A DNA stretch of 64,000 nucleotides from positions 124,001 through 188,000 of the forward strand of contig NZ_QQBJ01000012.1 in the NCBI RefSeq assembly GCF_003347205.1, given 5' to 3'. Under the pieces are notes generated by a model. The model had not been told where the DNA came from. It saw only the letters and a list, made by a program, of their open reading frames with translations, and did no database searches. How positions within the stretch are numbered: position 1 is the first letter of the stretch; every line of letters starts with the position of its first letter. Made by a program: the position numbers and the translations under genes. Origin of the DNA: Mycolicibacterium moriokaense. Its GTDB lineage: Bacteria; Actinomycetota; Actinomycetes; Mycobacteriales; Mycobacteriaceae. Below, in pieces: positions 36,865 through 46,168 of this stretch.

Positions 36865-39800
36865 GCGATCCGACTTTTCCGTCACTACTGGCCGAGGAGA
36901 CTCGGGATTCGATCGTCGAGTACCTGTCGACTACTTTTGCGCTTGCCGATGTCCCAGCCCGCACAGCCTTGGAAGAGTTTCTCCGCGATCCAGGGTCGGG
37001 GGTTTTTCGCGGGCCCTATCTCAAGGTTCGAACCCCGTACAAGCCGGTGGACAACACCTGGAAGTCACCGCTGCGGTGGATGCCGCAGGGGTTCCGGCCG
37101 TTTCAACACCAAGCCGATGCTTTCGGCCGACTTTCAACTGATGGCAAGGCTGCGCAACCGACGATCGTGACCACGGGAACTGGCTCCGGCAAGACGGAAT
37201 CGTTCCTCGTTCCGCTACTCGATCACGCGCAGCGATCGGTGGAACGCGGTGAGCGCGGCATCAAGGCCATCATTCTCTATCCAATGAATGCTTTGGTCAC
37301 CGATCAGGCGCGCAGGCTCGCCGGCTATCTTCACGACGATCCCGCGCTGAGCGGCGTCACCGCAGGCGTCTATATCGGGGGGGAAGGTAGGCGCAAGGTC
37401 GCCAACCAGTATCAGCTTGTCGATCATCGAGAGACGTTGCGGCAGAACCCACCCGACATCTTGCTGACCAACTACAAAATGCTGGATCTGCTACTTCTGC
37501 GCCAGGGGGATAACCCGCTGTGGGACAACGCCACGGTGACAATGCAATATCTCGTCCTCGACGAGTTCCACACTTATGACGGGGCGCAAGGCACCGACGT
37601 CGCGATGCTGATCCGCCGGCTCGGTGCGCGTCTGCAGGTTGCAGAAGCCGGGCGCCCCCTTGGCCGCATCACGCCGGTCGCAACCTCTGCAACGCTCGGC
37701 GGTGGCAGCCGTTCCGAGGAGCTACGACAGTTCGCGGAGACGATATTCGGAACCGTCTTCGATCGTGACTCGTTGGTCGTCGAAACCGCGCTGTCCGCCG
37801 CCGAGGTCGTACCGGAGGTCAACTACGAACTGGAGATCCCCTCGGTCGGCGACATCCTTGCAGCGGCAATGCCTGACGCCTCCGTGCCGGGTTCGTCGGA
37901 ATCGCTGGCGCGAGCAGTGCTCGAACCGAACGCAGGTTCAGATTCCCGTGTCGAGATCGATTACCGAGATCCCGTGGCTGTCGCCGAGGTTCTTAGGACC
38001 CATTTTCTCACCCGTGTGGTCATCGACGCTCTCAAGGACAAGCCGCTCACGCCGGCAGAAGCCGTCGTCCAGATCGCCCAGGCCGGTGTCCTTCCCTGGG
38101 GGATGCACAACTCCTCTCATCCGGGCGAAGTCCAGTTGGCACTGCTGAAGTTCCTTGCCCTGCTGTCCGTCGCCAAAGTCACCGATGGCCAAGGCAACTC
38201 ACGCCCGATGATCAGCGTTCAAGTTCAGCTCTGGGTGCGTGAACTGTCCCGCATGATCCGCAAGGTTGAGGTGACCCCGGATTTTGCATGGTGGCACGAC
38301 AGCCCTGTCGATGCCGGCAACTACCTTCCGGCCGCGCATTGCCGAGTCTGCGGACGCTCGGGCTGGGTCGCGAACACGACCGAGCTCGGTGACCTGGTGG
38401 CGGGCGAGTCAGTTGCCGTGTGGCGAAACAGCGCCCGGCCTGCAGCACGGTCCAAGACTCGAGTATTGCTGCTGGCAAGCGCCGATGAAGCGAATGTGAG
38501 ATACCTCGATACCGAGACACTCGATACGGCGCCGGCCGACGACCCCGGTGCGCTGCCGGTTCACGTGACACCCGACGATGAACAGGCCGCAGACCAAGTA
38601 TGCCCATCATGCGGCGCGCGCAACGCTATTCGCTTCATGGGCTCCAGCCTTGCGACATTGGTGAGCGTCGGCCTGACAAGCGAGTTCGGATCGACGCTCT
38701 TGGCCGATTCGGAGAAGAAGACCCTCGTCTTCACCGACTCCGTCCAGGATGCCGCCCACCGTGCGTCCTTTATCGAAGGCAGGGCGTTTCAGTTCAACTT
38801 CCGCTCCAAGCTACTTGGCGCGACGGGCGGTCAACGCACCACATTGTCGGACACCGCACGCAGGCTGATCGCTGACACACCCGTCGACGACATCTACCCG
38901 ATCACGCCGCCGGACTTCATCCGACGCCTTGGCCTTGAAGGCGAGTGGCTCGCCCACGACTTCGACGGACACCTGCGAAGCGTCTTGAACAGCCGCATCG
39001 CATTTCAAGCCCAACTCGAAGTCGGCTTGAACTCCCGAATCGGCCGCACCCTCGAACTGACGGGCGCCCTGGCCATCGACATCGACGTCGACCTGGACAC
39101 CATCGCCCAGAGGACGCGTGAAGCACACCAAATCATGCCGCAGTTGAGCCTCGATTCCGCACTCGACGTTATCGCTTATCCCACTTGGATCTTCGGACTA
39201 CTGGAGCATCTGCGTGTCAACGGCGGGATCCACCACCCATGGCTGACGAAATACATTCAAGAAGAGGGCAAGCGGTGGTCGGTGTGGGGTGGCAGCGCCG
39301 AGGGCATGCCCAAGTTTCCCTGGGGGCGTCCCGCCCCGTCGTTCTACACAACAGGAGCGGCCGGCAAGTCAGACTTTCAATCGCTGAACCCGCGCGGAGA
39401 GTCATGGCTCACCGACTGGACCAAGCGATGCCTCAAGGTCGATAACGCGGAGGCCCGAGCATTGCTGGCCGACGTCGCTAATCTGTTGGCCGGGACCGAT
39501 GGCCCCCTCGAGCAGCGAACAGGCGAAAAAGGCTCCAAAATATACGGTTTGGTGGATGACAAACTCATCCTCGAGCCAAACGGAATCGTTCGACTTCAGT
39601 GCCCGACGTGCCATCACCTGCAGCCCGCGGCTGCATCAAGGGGGCAGCTATGGGAAGGCGCTGTTTGCCCGAGAATGAGATGCACCGGCCACCTCGAACC
39701 GGTTGACATCGAATCCGTCAATTTCTACCGCACCATGTATCAGAGCCACCGGATCCGGCGCATCGTGAGCCAAGAACACACCGGGCTCCTCGACCGGGAA

Positions 39801-42800
39801 GAGCGCGAAGAGGTCGAGGCCAGGTTCAAGTCCGGACGCTCGCCCGTCGACCCCAACATTCTCGCCTGCACACCGACCCTCGAACTGGGCATCGACATCG
39901 GCGATTTGAGTACTGTGGCGCTCGCATCGCTACCACGCTCAACGGCCAGCTATCTCCAGCGGATCGGCCGCGCCGGCCGAAGCACCGGCAACGCATTCAT
40001 CCTCGCCGCGGTATCGAGCAGCCCGCGAGATCTCTACTATTTCGCGCAACCCACCCACCTGATCGCCGGAGAGGTGCTGCCGCCGGGCGCGTACCTGAAT
40101 GCGACCGAACTGCTTCATCGGCAGTACTTCGCATTCTGCCTCGACCGACTCGCATCCGGGGAGATCAACACCGCTCAGCCGATGCCCGCCAAGCTCGATG
40201 CCGCACTTGATCACGGAATGGACGACGGCAACTGGTTACGCTCGTTCGTCGACACCGTGACTGCGGACGCCGGCGAGTTGGCGACGAAGCTCCTGGAGTT
40301 GTTTGGCAGTCGGTTGGGCGCCGATGCACAGGAACACATGCGGGAGTACGCGACCAATGGGCTTCGAGACGATGCTGCGCGCGCAGCGCTGAAATGGCAG
40401 GCCGAAGGTGACTCGATTCGCGTCCGACTTGGTCAACTCGCCAAGGTCATTGCGGACCTCGATAAGCACGGTCACCTGGATGACAAGCAAGTCGAGGACC
40501 GTAAACGCTGTGCCGGCGAATCGAAGGCCCTGGCCGATCAGCTGTACTCGCGCGGGAAACAAGAAACCCTGACCGGCCTGAGTGGTGTGGGCCTGCTGCC
40601 CAACTACAACCTGCTCGACGACGCGACCACTCTCGACGTTCACCTCTGGTGGATCGCCAACGAAGGCAAGTCGGCCGAACCCCAAGCGCTTGATCTCACC
40701 TACCAGCGCAGCAGCAGCATCGCACTTACCGAACTCGCACCCGGCGCCTTCTTCTACGCCGGCGGGAAGCGAGTCGAGATCGATGCCGTCGACGTCGGGC
40801 CGGCGTCCCAACCGCTCTGGCGGCGCACCAGACTGTGTCCGTCCTGCGGTTGGGGTAGCACCGACGTGGAGGCGAATATCCCGTCGTGCCCACGGTGTCA
40901 CAACCCGGCCGTCGCCGATTCTGGCGCAGTCCACAAAGTGCTTGCCCTTCAGAAGGTCTCGGCAGTTCATCGTCTCGACGATGCACTGATCGACGAAGAG
41001 GCTGACGACCGCACCCGTACCTTCTTCAGCACTGTCGCCGGCGTTGACATTGCACCAGTGGACATCACCAAAGCATGGCGTCTGAAGGATCGAGTGTTTG
41101 GCGCCGAGTATGCCCGTTCGGCCACCATCCGGACACTCAATCTCGGCCTCGGCGACGCGCTTGGAAATCAGCTCGACATCGCCGGGGAAACCCTCGGCGC
41201 CGCCGGATTCAACACGTGCGCACACTGTGGTGTCGTCGCCCGCCGGGCCACCGAAACCGACGATGTACGCCATCGAGGATTCTGTTCGACCCGACGCGGC
41301 ACTGCCGAACAGTGGGAGAACCTGCTGCTGTCCCACAAACTGCGCACGCAGGCTGTTCGACTCCTGCTGCCGGTGTCGACGCTCCATTACGAGACCACGC
41401 AGACGTCCTTCAAGGGCGCCCTGTTACTGGGGCTTCGAAAGGACTTCGGCGGCGACCCGCAGCACCTCAACGTTCTCGCCTCGAGCATGAGCGACGGCTC
41501 AACCGTCCGGCGATTCCTTGTTCTACATGACACCGTTCCCGGTGGGACCGGTTATCTCGACCGGTTCGGCGAGCCCGATCGCATGAAGACCATTCTCGAA
41601 CTGGCCCGGACCGCGCTGCGTGAATGCCCCTGCCGGACTGAGGGAACGGCCGCGTGCCACCGTTGCCTCTACGGTGTCCTTTCGCCACGGGAGATGCCTC
41701 ATGCGTCCCGTGAATCGGCCTTGAAGCTGCTTGACGACTTCCTTCTCGAATGGGACGTCGAAGAGATCCCAACGGTCACCGGTATCGACATCGCTGCAGT
41801 ACAGCTCAGCGAGCTCGAAATGCAGTTCCGGGAAGCGCTAAAGACTCACGTCGCCGGCCGCCCTGGCTGCTCGGTCGAAACCGCCAACGGGGCGACAGGC
41901 GAGGAACTGGACCTGCGACTGGTCGGACCCGACGGAGACGTCCGACGCTGGCGGATGCGGCCGCTGGTGCAAGTCAAGGCCTCAGTGTGGACGGAGCCCG
42001 ACTTCCTGCTCACCCGAAGTGATGCCCAAGACCTCGACGTCGCCATCTATCTGGATGGCGAGAAGTTCCACGCCAGCCCGGAGAACAACCGCACCGCCGA
42101 CGACGCCGTCAAGCGCGACGCGCTGCGGAGGGATGGCAAGCGCGTGTGGTCCATTACCTGGAACGACGTCCAGGCATTCGCGTCCGACAAGACGAAGGCC
42201 GCAGTTCCTGACCTCGTTCATCAACAAGTGCAGAACACCGCTAGTGAGGCGGTTCACGATGTCCGTTTGAAGAGGCTCTGGCAGAACCCCATCGACATGC
42301 TGGTCGAGTACTTGTCCGACCCTCAGGCGGATGTCTGGCCCCGCGGATCATTCGCAACAGTGCTCGGGTTGGTGAACCCACCGGGAAAGCACGGCAGTGG
42401 CGCGCCGATCCAGACCGATGCCGCCGGCCTCGGCCACGCGCTTCAAGCGTGTCTGGGCGGGGCGACCCTCGATTCCGATCCGAACGGATCGGTGATGATC
42501 GTGCCCCGCGTCGGTCGGAGCGGCCTACCGTTGTACATATGCGCCGATCCGGCAAACTTCGAGCCCACGACCGGAGTGCTTGCCGTCCTCGATGACCAAG
42601 ATTCCGAAGTTGGCGGGCCGAAACACGTTCAGCAATGGCGTGATTGGCTGCGCTGGTCCAATGTCCTTCAATTCCTGAACGTACCCCGGCACGGCGAAGT
42701 GATGCCTTTACGGATGGCTGAGATATGGACGCGCAAGTCTGCTGATGCATTCGCTTCTACGCACATCCCACTCAGTGTCGCGGCTTCCGGACCGATCGAT

Positions 42801-43115
42801 ATCGCCTTCGCGATGCCGAGTGAGTGGCAGGAAGTTCTTCAGTACACGGATGCCAGCCTCAAGGGGTTGGTGACTGAACTTGCCCGGCGTGAATCGGCAG
42901 TTCCCGAACCGGGTGTCGAAGTCGGGCCGGACGACTCGGTCTGGCAGGTCGAACTGGCATGGCCCACAAAGAAGGTCGCCGTTGTAATCGACGACGAGCC
43001 CGAGCGAGAGGCCTGGCTTGCAGCCGATGGATGGACGGTAACCCACGCCGAGCACGCTCCCGAGATTGAGGCGCTCGCAGAGCTCTTGAGCGATCAAGTT
43101 GGAGGCAAATCATGA
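36861..43115 (+). CDS. DUF1998 super-helicase, DruE-like
   Basis: 2084 residues from a GTG overlapping the methylase stop. Motifs of the Lhr/MrfA-like SF2 group: TTGTGSGKTESFLVPLLDHA (about 103), VLDEFHTYDGAQGTDVAMLI (about 230), TSATLGGGSR (about 274), TPTLELGIDIGDLSTVAL (about 1003) and SYLQRIGRAGRSTGNAFI (about 1028). Zinc-type clusters recur: CRVCGRSGWV, CPSCGARN, CPTCHHLQ, CPSCGWGST and CACHRC-like CPCRTEGTAACHRCLYGV (about 1590), the last the DUF1998 signature. Near 1723-1770 DVAIYLDGEKFHASPENN and WSITWNDV resemble a Vsr/PD-(D/E)xK nuclease fold. Size and architecture recall DruE, the hallmark of Druantia; that name is a judgement by resemblance. Confidence 0.75.
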   Translation: MSDPTFPSLLAEETRDSIVEYLSTTFALADVPARTALEEFLRDPGSGVFRGPYLKVRTPYKPVDNTWKSPLRWMPQGFRPFQHQADAFGRLSTDGKAAQPTIVTTGTGSGKTESFLVPLLDHAQRSVERGERGIKAIILYPMNALVTDQARRLAGYLHDDPALSGVTAGVYIGGEGRRKVANQYQLVDHRETLRQNPPDILLTNYKMLDLLLLRQGDNPLWDNATVTMQYLVLDEFHTYDGAQGTDVAMLIRRLGARLQVAEAGRPLGRITPVATSATLGGGSRSEELRQFAETIFGTVFDRDSLVVETALSAAEVVPEVNYELEIPSVGDILAAAMPDASVPGSSESLARAVLEPNAGSDSRVEIDYRDPVAVAEVLRTHFLTRVVIDALKDKPLTPAEAVVQIAQAGVLPWGMHNSSHPGEVQLALLKFLALLSVAKVTDGQGNSRPMISVQVQLWVRELSRMIRKVEVTPDFAWWHDSPVDAGNYLPAAHCRVCGRSGWVANTTELGDLVAGESVAVWRNSARPAARSKTRVLLLASADEANVRYLDTETLDTAPADDPGALPVHVTPDDEQAADQVCPSCGARNAIRFMGSSLATLVSVGLTSEFGSTLLADSEKKTLVFTDSVQDAAHRASFIEGRAFQFNFRSKLLGATGGQRTTLSDTARRLIADTPVDDIYPITPPDFIRRLGLEGEWLAHDFDGHLRSVLNSRIAFQAQLEVGLNSRIGRTLELTGALAIDIDVDLDTIAQRTREAHQIMPQLSLDSALDVIAYPTWIFGLLEHLRVNGGIHHPWLTKYIQEEGKRWSVWGGSAEGMPKFPWGRPAPSFYTTGAAGKSDFQSLNPRGESWLTDWTKRCLKVDNAEARALLADVANLLAGTDGPLEQRTGEKGSKIYGLVDDKLILEPNGIVRLQCPTCHHLQPAAASRGQLWEGAVCPRMRCTGHLEPVDIESVNFYRTMYQSHRIRRIVSQEHTGLLDREEREEVEARFKSGRSPVDPNILACTPTLELGIDIGDLSTVALASLPRSTASYLQRIGRAGRSTGNAFILAAVSSSPRDLYYFAQPTHLIAGEVLPPGAYLNATELLHRQYFAFCLDRLASGEINTAQPMPAKLDAALDHGMDDGNWLRSFVDTVTADAGELATKLLELFGSRLGADAQEHMREYATNGLRDDAARAALKWQAEGDSIRVRLGQLAKVIADLDKHGHLDDKQVEDRKRCAGESKALADQLYSRGKQETLTGLSGVGLLPNYNLLDDATTLDVHLWWIANEGKSAEPQALDLTYQRSSSIALTELAPGAFFYAGGKRVEIDAVDVGPASQPLWRRTRLCPSCGWGSTDVEANIPSCPRCHNPAVADSGAVHKVLALQKVSAVHRLDDALIDEEADDRTRTFFSTVAGVDIAPVDITKAWRLKDRVFGAEYARSATIRTLNLGLGDALGNQLDIAGETLGAAGFNTCAHCGVVARRATETDDVRHRGFCSTRRGTAEQWENLLLSHKLRTQAVRLLLPVSTLHYETTQTSFKGALLLGLRKDFGGDPQHLNVLASSMSDGSTVRRFLVLHDTVPGGTGYLDRFGEPDRMKTILELARTALRECPCRTEGTAACHRCLYGVLSPREMPHASRESALKLLDDFLLEWDVEEIPTVTGIDIAAVQLSELEMQFREALKTHVAGRPGCSVETANGATGEELDLRLVGPDGDVRRWRMRPLVQVKASVWTEPDFLLTRSDAQDLDVAIYLDGEKFHASPENNRTADDAVKRDALRRDGKRVWSITWNDVQAFASDKTKAAVPDLVHQQVQNTASEAVHDVRLKRLWQNPIDMLVEYLSDPQADVWPRGSFATVLGLVNPPGKHGSGAPIQTDAAGLGHALQACLGGATLDSDPNGSVMIVPRVGRSGLPLYICADPANFEPTTGVLAVLDDQDSEVGGPKHVQQWRDWLRWSNVLQFLNVPRHGEVMPLRMAEIWTRKSADAFASTHIPLSVAASGPIDIAFAMPSEWQEVLQYTDASLKGLVTELARRESAVPEPGVEVGPDDSVWQVELAWPTKKVAVVIDDEPEREAWLAADGWTVTHAEHAPEIEALAELLSDQVGGKS

Positions 43116-45280
43116 AGACAACGGTTCTCATGCACGATCTGTTCGAGAACTCGTATAACGACCTCGACGGCAGCGTTAAGGGCCGTGTCCTGTCGTTCAT
43201 GGTGAAGCTGCAACAGGACCCAGACGCGACCGGTCTGGACTTCAAACGTCCGAAGGGCGCCGCTAACAAGCACGTACGAACAGCCCGGGTGAATGACAAC
43301 TATCGTGCCGTCTTGGTCAACGCCGGTGCTGATGATGACAACAGCACCCTCTGGCTGGTGGCAGTCAAGAAGCACGACGACGCTTACAAGTTCGCAGAGA
43401 ATCTGACGCTTCAGGTCAACGAAAAGACCGGCGCCGCTGAGCTATACGACCCGATCGCGCTGGATGAGGCGCTGGACAGCGTGCGCGCAGACACCGCCTC
43501 TGCGGTCGACACTGACCCATTGATGCCTGCCGCCGTAAGCCAGAGCGATCTAGAGCGGTTCGGCGTCGCGCCGGACGTGGCCTCTGAACTTAAACGGGTC
43601 ACTACCGAAGATGCACTGCAACGGCTAGTTGAAACCCTGCCCGCGTCACAGGGGAATGCAGTTCTTGACCTGGCATTCGGTAAGGATCCACAAGATGTGT
43701 GGAACGACCTCGTCGTTGAGGAGCCAGGCCCGATCGACGTCGACGACCTGGAAACCGCACTCAAGCGGCCGTTGTCGCGGCTCAGCTTCACCGCGGTCGA
43801 TGGCGACAATGAAGAGGAACTTCGGGCGGTCCTCGAAGGCGACTTCGCAAAGTGGCGAGTTTGGCTCCACCCACTTCAGCGGAAGCTCGCAACCCACGCG
43901 GGATGGAACGGCCCATTCCGCGTAACGGGCGGCGCCGGCACGGGCAAGACAGTCACCGCCATTCACCGGGCGCGGTTCCTGGCGAAGCAGTTGGACGCGA
44001 GTGGCGCCGAATCGAAGGTCAAGGTGCTGTTCACGACCTTCACACGCAATCTGGCGCGGACGATTGAAGGGCAGCTGGTTCAGCTCGCAGGGCCCTCAAT
44101 CAGTGAGCGGGTACACGTCGTGAACATCGACACTTTGGCTCGCGCAGTCGTCGCGGCAACGGACAGCGGAAGAGTCTTCGTCAACTCGTCGAAGAACGCT
44201 TCCAGCGTTCAGCTCGAACAGCTGTGGCGTACGGCGGCCCAGAGCTGCAAAGGCCAGTGGGATCCAACTTTTCTGAACGATGAGTGGTCTGAAGTGGTGC
44301 TGGGCAATGCGATTGTCGACGAGGCTGGCTACCTACGCGTGCCGCGGAGCGGTCGTTCTCAGCGTTTGAGTAGGCCGCAGCGAGCCGATGTCTGGCTCGC
44401 GATTGAGCAGTTCCAGCTGTTGCTGCGGGCGCAGAATCTGAATACATTCACCGAGCTGGCCTCGCGGGCGGCTTCTGCACTCGAATCCGACCCAGGACTT
44501 CGCGATCAATTCGGTTATCGGCACGCCGTGATTGATGAGGCCCAGGATCTGCACCCCGCACACTGGAAGTTGTTGCGGGCGTTGATACCCACCGCTACGG
44601 ACGACTTATTCATCGTCGGGGACGCGCATCAGCGAATCTACGGAAAGCCGGCGCCGCTGTCGCGATTCGGCATTGAGACCCGCGGTCGCGCACGCCGGTT
44701 GACTGTCAATTATCGGACTAGCCGGCAAATCTTGAAATGGTGCCTGCAGATCGCGGACACCGAGGCCGATGATCTTGATACCTCGTCCGACACGCTCGCT
44801 GGTGCACGTTCTGTTTTCGGTGGACCGGAGCCCGAATCGCTTGGCTTTGAGTCGAAGCCCGACGAAGACACGGGGCTGGTCGCGAAGATTCGGCAATGGG
44901 AGGCCGATGGCTACGCGCGGTCCGATATCGCGGTCTTCGTTTACGAGCGGAACGATGTTCGCGAGATCACCGACTCAATGAACGCGGCCGGAGTCGAGGC
45001 TGAGGTGGTCAATGAGAGCACCAAAGAAGAGAGATTGGGCGACGTTGTTCGCGTCATGACGATGCACCGCGCGAAGGGCTTGGAGTATCGGGCGGTCGCG
45101 ATGGCGCGGCTAGGGTCCAAGTCGTTCCCGCCTTACTACGTGCAGCAGAAGCAAGGCGACGAGCGAGCGCAGGAAGAGAAGAAGTTGCTTCGGGTGCTAT
45201 ACGTTGCGGGATCCAGAGCCCGGGAGCGACTCGCCCTCTTCTGGACGGGCGAGATCTCGCCGTTGCTCAACCTGGAATAG
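43112..45280 (+). CDS. RelE-fold domain fused to UvrD-like helicase
   Basis: 722 residues, ATG overlapping the previous stop. Residues 1-105 match the RelE/ParE toxin fold: LDGSVKGRVLSFMVKLQQDP, then FKRPKGAANKHVRTARVNDN and YRAVLVNA and KKHDDAYKFAEN. The helicase follows: GGAGTGKTVTAIHRARFLA (about 272), VIDEAQDLHPAHWKLL (about 473), GDAHQRIYGKPAP, VMTMHRAKGLEYRAVAMARL (about 647) and LRVLYVAGSRARERLAL (about 693). This fusion is known in bacterial SF1 helicases, where the RelE-like part may bind RNA or ribosomes; activity as a toxin is not established and no antitoxin gene is adjacent. It ends the operon, overlapping the convergent DUF3883 gene by 14 bp. Confidence 0.83.
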   Translation: MKTTVLMHDLFENSYNDLDGSVKGRVLSFMVKLQQDPDATGLDFKRPKGAANKHVRTARVNDNYRAVLVNAGADDDNSTLWLVAVKKHDDAYKFAENLTLQVNEKTGAAELYDPIALDEALDSVRADTASAVDTDPLMPAAVSQSDLERFGVAPDVASELKRVTTEDALQRLVETLPASQGNAVLDLAFGKDPQDVWNDLVVEEPGPIDVDDLETALKRPLSRLSFTAVDGDNEEELRAVLEGDFAKWRVWLHPLQRKLATHAGWNGPFRVTGGAGTGKTVTAIHRARFLAKQLDASGAESKVKVLFTTFTRNLARTIEGQLVQLAGPSISERVHVVNIDTLARAVVAATDSGRVFVNSSKNASSVQLEQLWRTAAQSCKGQWDPTFLNDEWSEVVLGNAIVDEAGYLRVPRSGRSQRLSRPQRADVWLAIEQFQLLLRAQNLNTFTELASRAASALESDPGLRDQFGYRHAVIDEAQDLHPAHWKLLRALIPTATDDLFIVGDAHQRIYGKPAPLSRFGIETRGRARRLTVNYRTSRQILKWCLQIADTEADDLDTSSDTLAGARSVFGGPEPESLGFESKPDEDTGLVAKIRQWEADGYARSDIAVFVYERNDVREITDSMNAAGVEAEVVNESTKEERLGDVVRVMTMHRAKGLEYRAVAMARLGSKSFPPYYVQQKQGDERAQEEKKLLRVLYVAGSRARERLALFWTGEISPLLNLE

Positions 45281-46148
45281 GGCCGACCGTCTTACCGGCC
45301 TTCGTGTTCTTCAGCCGTCCCCCATGAACTGCGGCGCGGAGGTCGATGTCGTCGTCCGTGATTCGGCCCGTTCGCTTGATTAACTTGCCAGTGCCAGTTT
45401 GGAGATCAATCGCGTAGAAGACCCAAAGCGAGTAATTTGCCGCATGCCTATCTGAGTAGGCGATCTCACCAGCAGACAGTTTAATCCGAGGCTCATCGTC
45501 CGCAGTGGCCTTGACGGCTATGTGATGGGTCTTGCCGACGCTGTGGCGAACGATGATTGAAAAGTATTGCCCCGCCGGTGCGCGGAAGATCGCGGCCGAG
45601 GGCCATTGCGCCTTGGCTTCCAAAGTCGCGAGTGCGGTCGCCAGGTCGTACAGCTCGTCTTTCGTGTTTTTCCCGGAAGCCGAAGGACGCTTTTTCTCAA
45701 CTCGCTTCGTAACCACCTTCTTGGCTGTGGCTTCTGGGGAAAGCCCAGCCGCAGCGACGATAGCGTCGAAGGTTGCCTGATCGATTGTCCGTACTCCGGT
45801 CCGAAAGTGTAGGCCCACTTCCTTGGAAGGTCGTCCGTTCGCCCCTGGCTCCAGGTACCGACCGTCCCGCTTGAGCGGCACGTTCACGCTGAAGGCCTGA
45901 TAATTCTTGACGGTGCAACGTAACCGCCCGTCGTCGGTCGGCGTAACGGCTCCGACGACGCCGGCTCCGAAATAATGGGGAACCTGGGTGCCACCGGTTG
46001 CGGACCGCTTGCCTCGGTAATACACGAACGGCTCGCCCGGCTGGACTAACTTCTGATACCTGTTCGGAAACTCGTAACTTGTGCCAAGCCTGTCGTCGTA
46101 TACGACCGCGGCGGCGCTTTGCTCATTCTGGGTCAGCACAAGTGGCAC
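45267..46148 (-). CDS. EVE/PUA-like plus DUF3883-like protein
   Basis: 293 residues from the GTG at 46148, chosen because GGAGGA lies four bases upstream; the frame to 46193 overlaps the previous gene without a ribosome site. Residues 1-100 (FPNRYQKLVQPGEPFVYYRG, then YFGAGVVGAV and VKNYQAFS) resemble the beta-barrel found N-terminal to HNH or DUF3883 modules, an EVE-like base reader. A Lys/Arg-rich linker follows at about 155-180. The C-terminal part has the DUF3883 pattern HHIAVKATADDEPRIKLSAG, then DRHAANYSLWVFYAID. DUF3883 is frequent in restriction proteins and is probably a nuclease-like or DNA-end module. Last gene of the minus-strand cassette. Confidence 0.6.
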   Translation of the reverse strand: MPLVLTQNEQSAAAVVYDDRLGTSYEFPNRYQKLVQPGEPFVYYRGKRSATGGTQVPHYFGAGVVGAVTPTDDGRLRCTVKNYQAFSVNVPLKRDGRYLEPGANGRPSKEVGLHFRTGVRTIDQATFDAIVAAAGLSPEATAKKVVTKRVEKKRPSASGKNTKDELYDLATALATLEAKAQWPSAAIFRAPAGQYFSIIVRHSVGKTHHIAVKATADDEPRIKLSAGEIAYSDRHAANYSLWVFYAIDLQTGTGKLIKRTGRITDDDIDLRAAVHGGRLKNTKAGKTVGPIPG

Positions 46149-46168
46149 GTGTCCTCCTACCGTCGCGA

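Noticed and set aside
40236-41387. 383-aa minus-strand frame
   Set aside because: Antisense to the DruE-like gene, whose zinc clusters and helicase motifs read through this stretch in its own frame.
43112-43430. A stand-alone RelE toxin gene
   Set aside because: The RelE-like segment has no stop and runs straight into the helicase; no antitoxin gene is adjacent, so it is a domain, not a toxin-antitoxin pair.
17988-45280. BREX (pglZ, brxC) or classic Pgl system
   Set aside because: The methylase is PglX-like, but no PglZ phosphatase, BrxC ATPase or Lon protease reading is present; drmA and drmB define DISARM instead.
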